8,477 nt of DNA from contig JAJUJN010000078.1 in assembly GCA_029265335.1 (NCBI GenBank), positions 1 to 8,477 on the forward strand. Reading direction: 5' to 3'. The number at the start of each line of letters is the position of its first letter. The first letter of the stretch is position 1. Source of the DNA: Alcaligenaceae bacterium (GTDB lineage Bacteria; Pseudomonadota; Gammaproteobacteria; Burkholderiales; Burkholderiaceae_B). The position numbers and the translations under genes are program-made. The notes beneath the pieces were generated by a model, which was not told the DNA's origin, did not search any database, and worked only from the letters and a program-made list of their open reading frames with translations. Positions 6,937 to 8,477 of the stretch are shown here, piece by piece.

Positions 6937-8334
6937 ATGCCTCTCAATGCCAGGCCAACCAGAACCCGAAAATCGGGCTTCGCCCAACGGTTCCTGATTG
7001 TGGCAGCCCTGGGCCTCTTCGGCGCCGCAGCAGCGGTGGGAATGGTATCCCAAAACGTCGAAGAACCGATGCCCACGGTAGCGCACATTGCCGAAACCCT
7101 CCCCCTCCCGGCGCCCGCCCCGGCCGCCAGCCCCTCCCCCGAATCCAACCTCTACATCTTCGAAGAACGCGTGCAAAGCGGCGATTCCGTCGCCAGCCTT
7201 TTGGCTCGCATGGGTGTGCGCGACGGCGCCCTGCAGCGCTTCCTCATTCAAAACGAAGATGCCCGCAGCATCTACAAACTGTATCCGGGTCGCGCCATTC
7301 AGGTGGCGGTCGATGCAGAAGGTGAGCTGCAATGGATGCGCTACGTGCACACGCCGGGCGCCCAGGCCGACGACGGCAAGGTGGTGCAGCAGTTGCTCGA
7401 GGTGCTGCGCACACCCGAGGGCGAATTTGTGGCAGAAGAACAATCGCTGCCCGCCGAACGTCACGTGCAAGTGGGTGTGGGCGAAATCCGCAGCTCGCTC
7501 TTCGGCGCTACCGACGCGGCCGGAGTGCCTTACAACGTCACGCTGCAAATGGTGAATATTCTTTCCAGCGAGATCGATTTCTTCCGCGATCTGCGCAGCG
7601 GCGACAAATTCCGCGTGGTGTACGAAACCTACACGTCGAACGGTATGAACACGCGCGCCGGCCGGGTGCTCGCGCTCGAGTTCATCAACGATGGCAAGTC
7701 GCACCAGGCCGTGTGGTTCGACCCACAAGCCGAAGGTCAGCCCGCAGGTTACTTCGGTTTCGACGGCAGCAGCAGCCGACGGGCTTTCTTGCGTGTGCCG
7801 CTGGAGTTCACCCGTGTGAGCTCGGGTTTTGGCATGCGCCGCCATCCTGTGCTCAACACCATGCGCGGGCATAAGGGTATCGACTACGCGGCGCCCACGG
7901 GCACACCCATCCAGGCCACCGGCGACGGCGTGGTTGAGTTCATCGGCAACCAGCGCGGCTACGGCAAAACCATCATTCTCAAGCACAACGGCAAGTACAG
8001 CACGCTGTACGCTCACATGAGCCGGTTCAACAACAAGCTCAAGCGCGGCGCCAAGGTGAGTCAGGGCGATCTCATCGGTTATGTGGGCGCCACCGGCATG
8101 GCTACCGGTCCGCACCTGCACTATGAGTTCCGCGTGAACAATGTGCCCATCGATCCCCAATCGGCCGACATCCCGGTGGTGGCCGAGCTCGAAGGTGAAG
8201 TGCGTGAGCGTTTCATGGCGCACGTAGAAAGCTTCAAGAGCCAACTGGCCATGCTGGCGGCCTTGCAAGACGACCAAGGCGCCATGGCCTTGGCAGATAC
8301 CGTCACGCCAGAAGCAGCCGACAGTGCCAGTTAG
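6937..8334 (+). CDS. Membrane-anchored M23 family metallopeptidase (MepM-like murein endopeptidase)
   Basis: This is a zinc endopeptidase predicted to cleave peptide cross-links of peptidoglycan in the periplasm. The 465-residue protein has a basic N terminus, one membrane segment (about 18-36), a Pro/Ala-rich linker (56-68), a LysM/OapA-like region (about 74-125), a middle domain resembling that of MepM and Csd3 proteins (about 175-290) and the C-terminal LytM domain (about 290-405). The catalytic residues are present: zinc ligands His312 and Asp316 (GHKGIDYA) and His395, with His360 (YAHM) and His393 (GPHLHYEF) as the other active-site histidines. A helical, acidic C-terminal tail follows. 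I chose ATG 6937 because AGGTG lies seven bases upstream and it gives a clean positively charged anchor; an in-frame GTG at 6898 would add 13 residues. The intact active site argues for an enzyme rather than a degenerate LytM regulator. The substrate bond is inferred from the family. Confidence 0.95.
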   Translation: MPLNARPTRTRKSGFAQRFLIVAALGLFGAAAAVGMVSQNVEEPMPTVAHIAETLPLPAPAPAASPSPESNLYIFEERVQSGDSVASLLARMGVRDGALQRFLIQNEDARSIYKLYPGRAIQVAVDAEGELQWMRYVHTPGAQADDGKVVQQLLEVLRTPEGEFVAEEQSLPAERHVQVGVGEIRSSLFGATDAAGVPYNVTLQMVNILSSEIDFFRDLRSGDKFRVVYETYTSNGMNTRAGRVLALEFINDGKSHQAVWFDPQAEGQPAGYFGFDGSSSRRAFLRVPLEFTRVSSGFGMRRHPVLNTMRGHKGIDYAAPTGTPIQATGDGVVEFIGNQRGYGKTIILKHNGKYSTLYAHMSRFNNKLKRGAKVSQGDLIGYVGATGMATGPHLHYEFRVNNVPIDPQSADIPVVAELEGEVRERFMAHVESFKSQLAMLAALQDDQGAMALADTVTPEAADSAS

Positions 8335-8361
8335 GTAGCCACGGCGCGTGGTCTCTCTTTC

Positions 8362-8405
8362 ACAGGGCGCGGCCTTTGCAGGGGTCGCGCCCTGTTCTTG
8401 CTTCT
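8362..8405 (+). terminator. Rho-independent terminator after the M23 peptidase gene
   Basis: ACAGGGCGCGGCC at 8362-8374 pairs with GGTCGCGCCCTGT at 8383-8395 over 13 positions, with one G-T wobble and an eight-base loop. A T-rich run (TCTTGCTTCT) follows directly. The hairpin starts 28 bases after the TAG stop and fits an intrinsic terminator for the plus-strand gene. Confidence 0.8.
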
Positions 8406-8474
8406 GCCGTCGCGTGAGCGGGCAAACCACTTGCGCGCCGCGGCGTCCCCGGCTCTGTCCCACGAGCGGCGGCA

Positions 8475-8477
8475 ATG
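8475..8477 (+). other. ATG at window edge, possible start of a further gene
   Basis: The final three bases are ATG, preceded by the G-rich stretch GAGCGGCGGCA, which could act as a weak ribosome-binding site. In Burkholderiales I recall anmK (anhydro-N-acetylmuramic acid kinase) next to tyrS and an M23 peptidase gene, which would fit, but no coding sequence is visible and this may be chance. Confidence 0.15.

Noticed and set aside
6755..6997. An 80-codon plus-strand frame in the divergent region, considered as a leader peptide for the peptidase gene.
   Set aside because: It has no ribosome-binding site, overlaps the peptidase N terminus in another frame and shows no motif or stalling sequence.
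6919..8475. A 518-codon open frame on the minus strand, opposite the M23 peptidase gene.
   Set aside because: It mirrors a GC-rich real gene whose catalytic motifs are all on the plus strand. The translation is His/Val/Gly-rich without any family motif, and such long antisense frames are common with this codon bias.

Overview
This looks like an ordinary chromosomal stretch of a GC-rich proteobacterium. The best guess is a betaproteobacterium of the order Burkholderiales. The grounds are the high G+C third-position codon use, the glyA-nrdR-ribD gene order, and a tyrosyl-tRNA synthetase gene divergent from an M23 peptidase gene. The guess rests on remembered gene order and protein style, not on a database search. 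I see no RNA genes, insertion sequences, CRISPR arrays or phage genes, and no break in base composition that would suggest recent transfer.

Layout. Bases 1-983 (+) hold the C-terminal part of a copper-exporting P1B-type ATPase whose first half lies outside the window. It converges, with a 22-base gap, on a minus-strand block read from right to left: glyA (serine hydroxymethyltransferase), nrdR (repressor of ribonucleotide reductase genes), ribD (riboflavin deaminase/reductase) and a LysE/RhtB-family exporter. nrdR and ribD share an ATGA overlap, so these two are almost certainly co-transcribed and translationally coupled. glyA probably heads the operon. Upstream, also on the minus strand, are tyrS and a YbhB/YbcL-type PEBP-family protein. 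A 240-base intergenic region separates tyrS from a divergent plus-strand gene for a membrane-anchored M23 murein endopeptidase (MepM-like). That gene ends in a strong GC-rich hairpin terminator. The last three bases of the window are an ATG that might start a further gene.

How the genes relate. Most are housekeeping: one-carbon metabolism (glyA), dNTP supply control (nrdR), flavin synthesis (ribD), tRNA charging (tyrS) and cell-wall remodelling (M23). The copper pump, the exporter and the PEBP protein are accessory but belong to common families. All intact genes keep their expected catalytic or binding residues.

I looked for an undescribed system and did not find one. What is left over is small-scale intergenic structure: short repeats upstream of glyA, between glyA and nrdR, and in the tyrS/M23 divergent region. 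These are reported as modest-interest observations.
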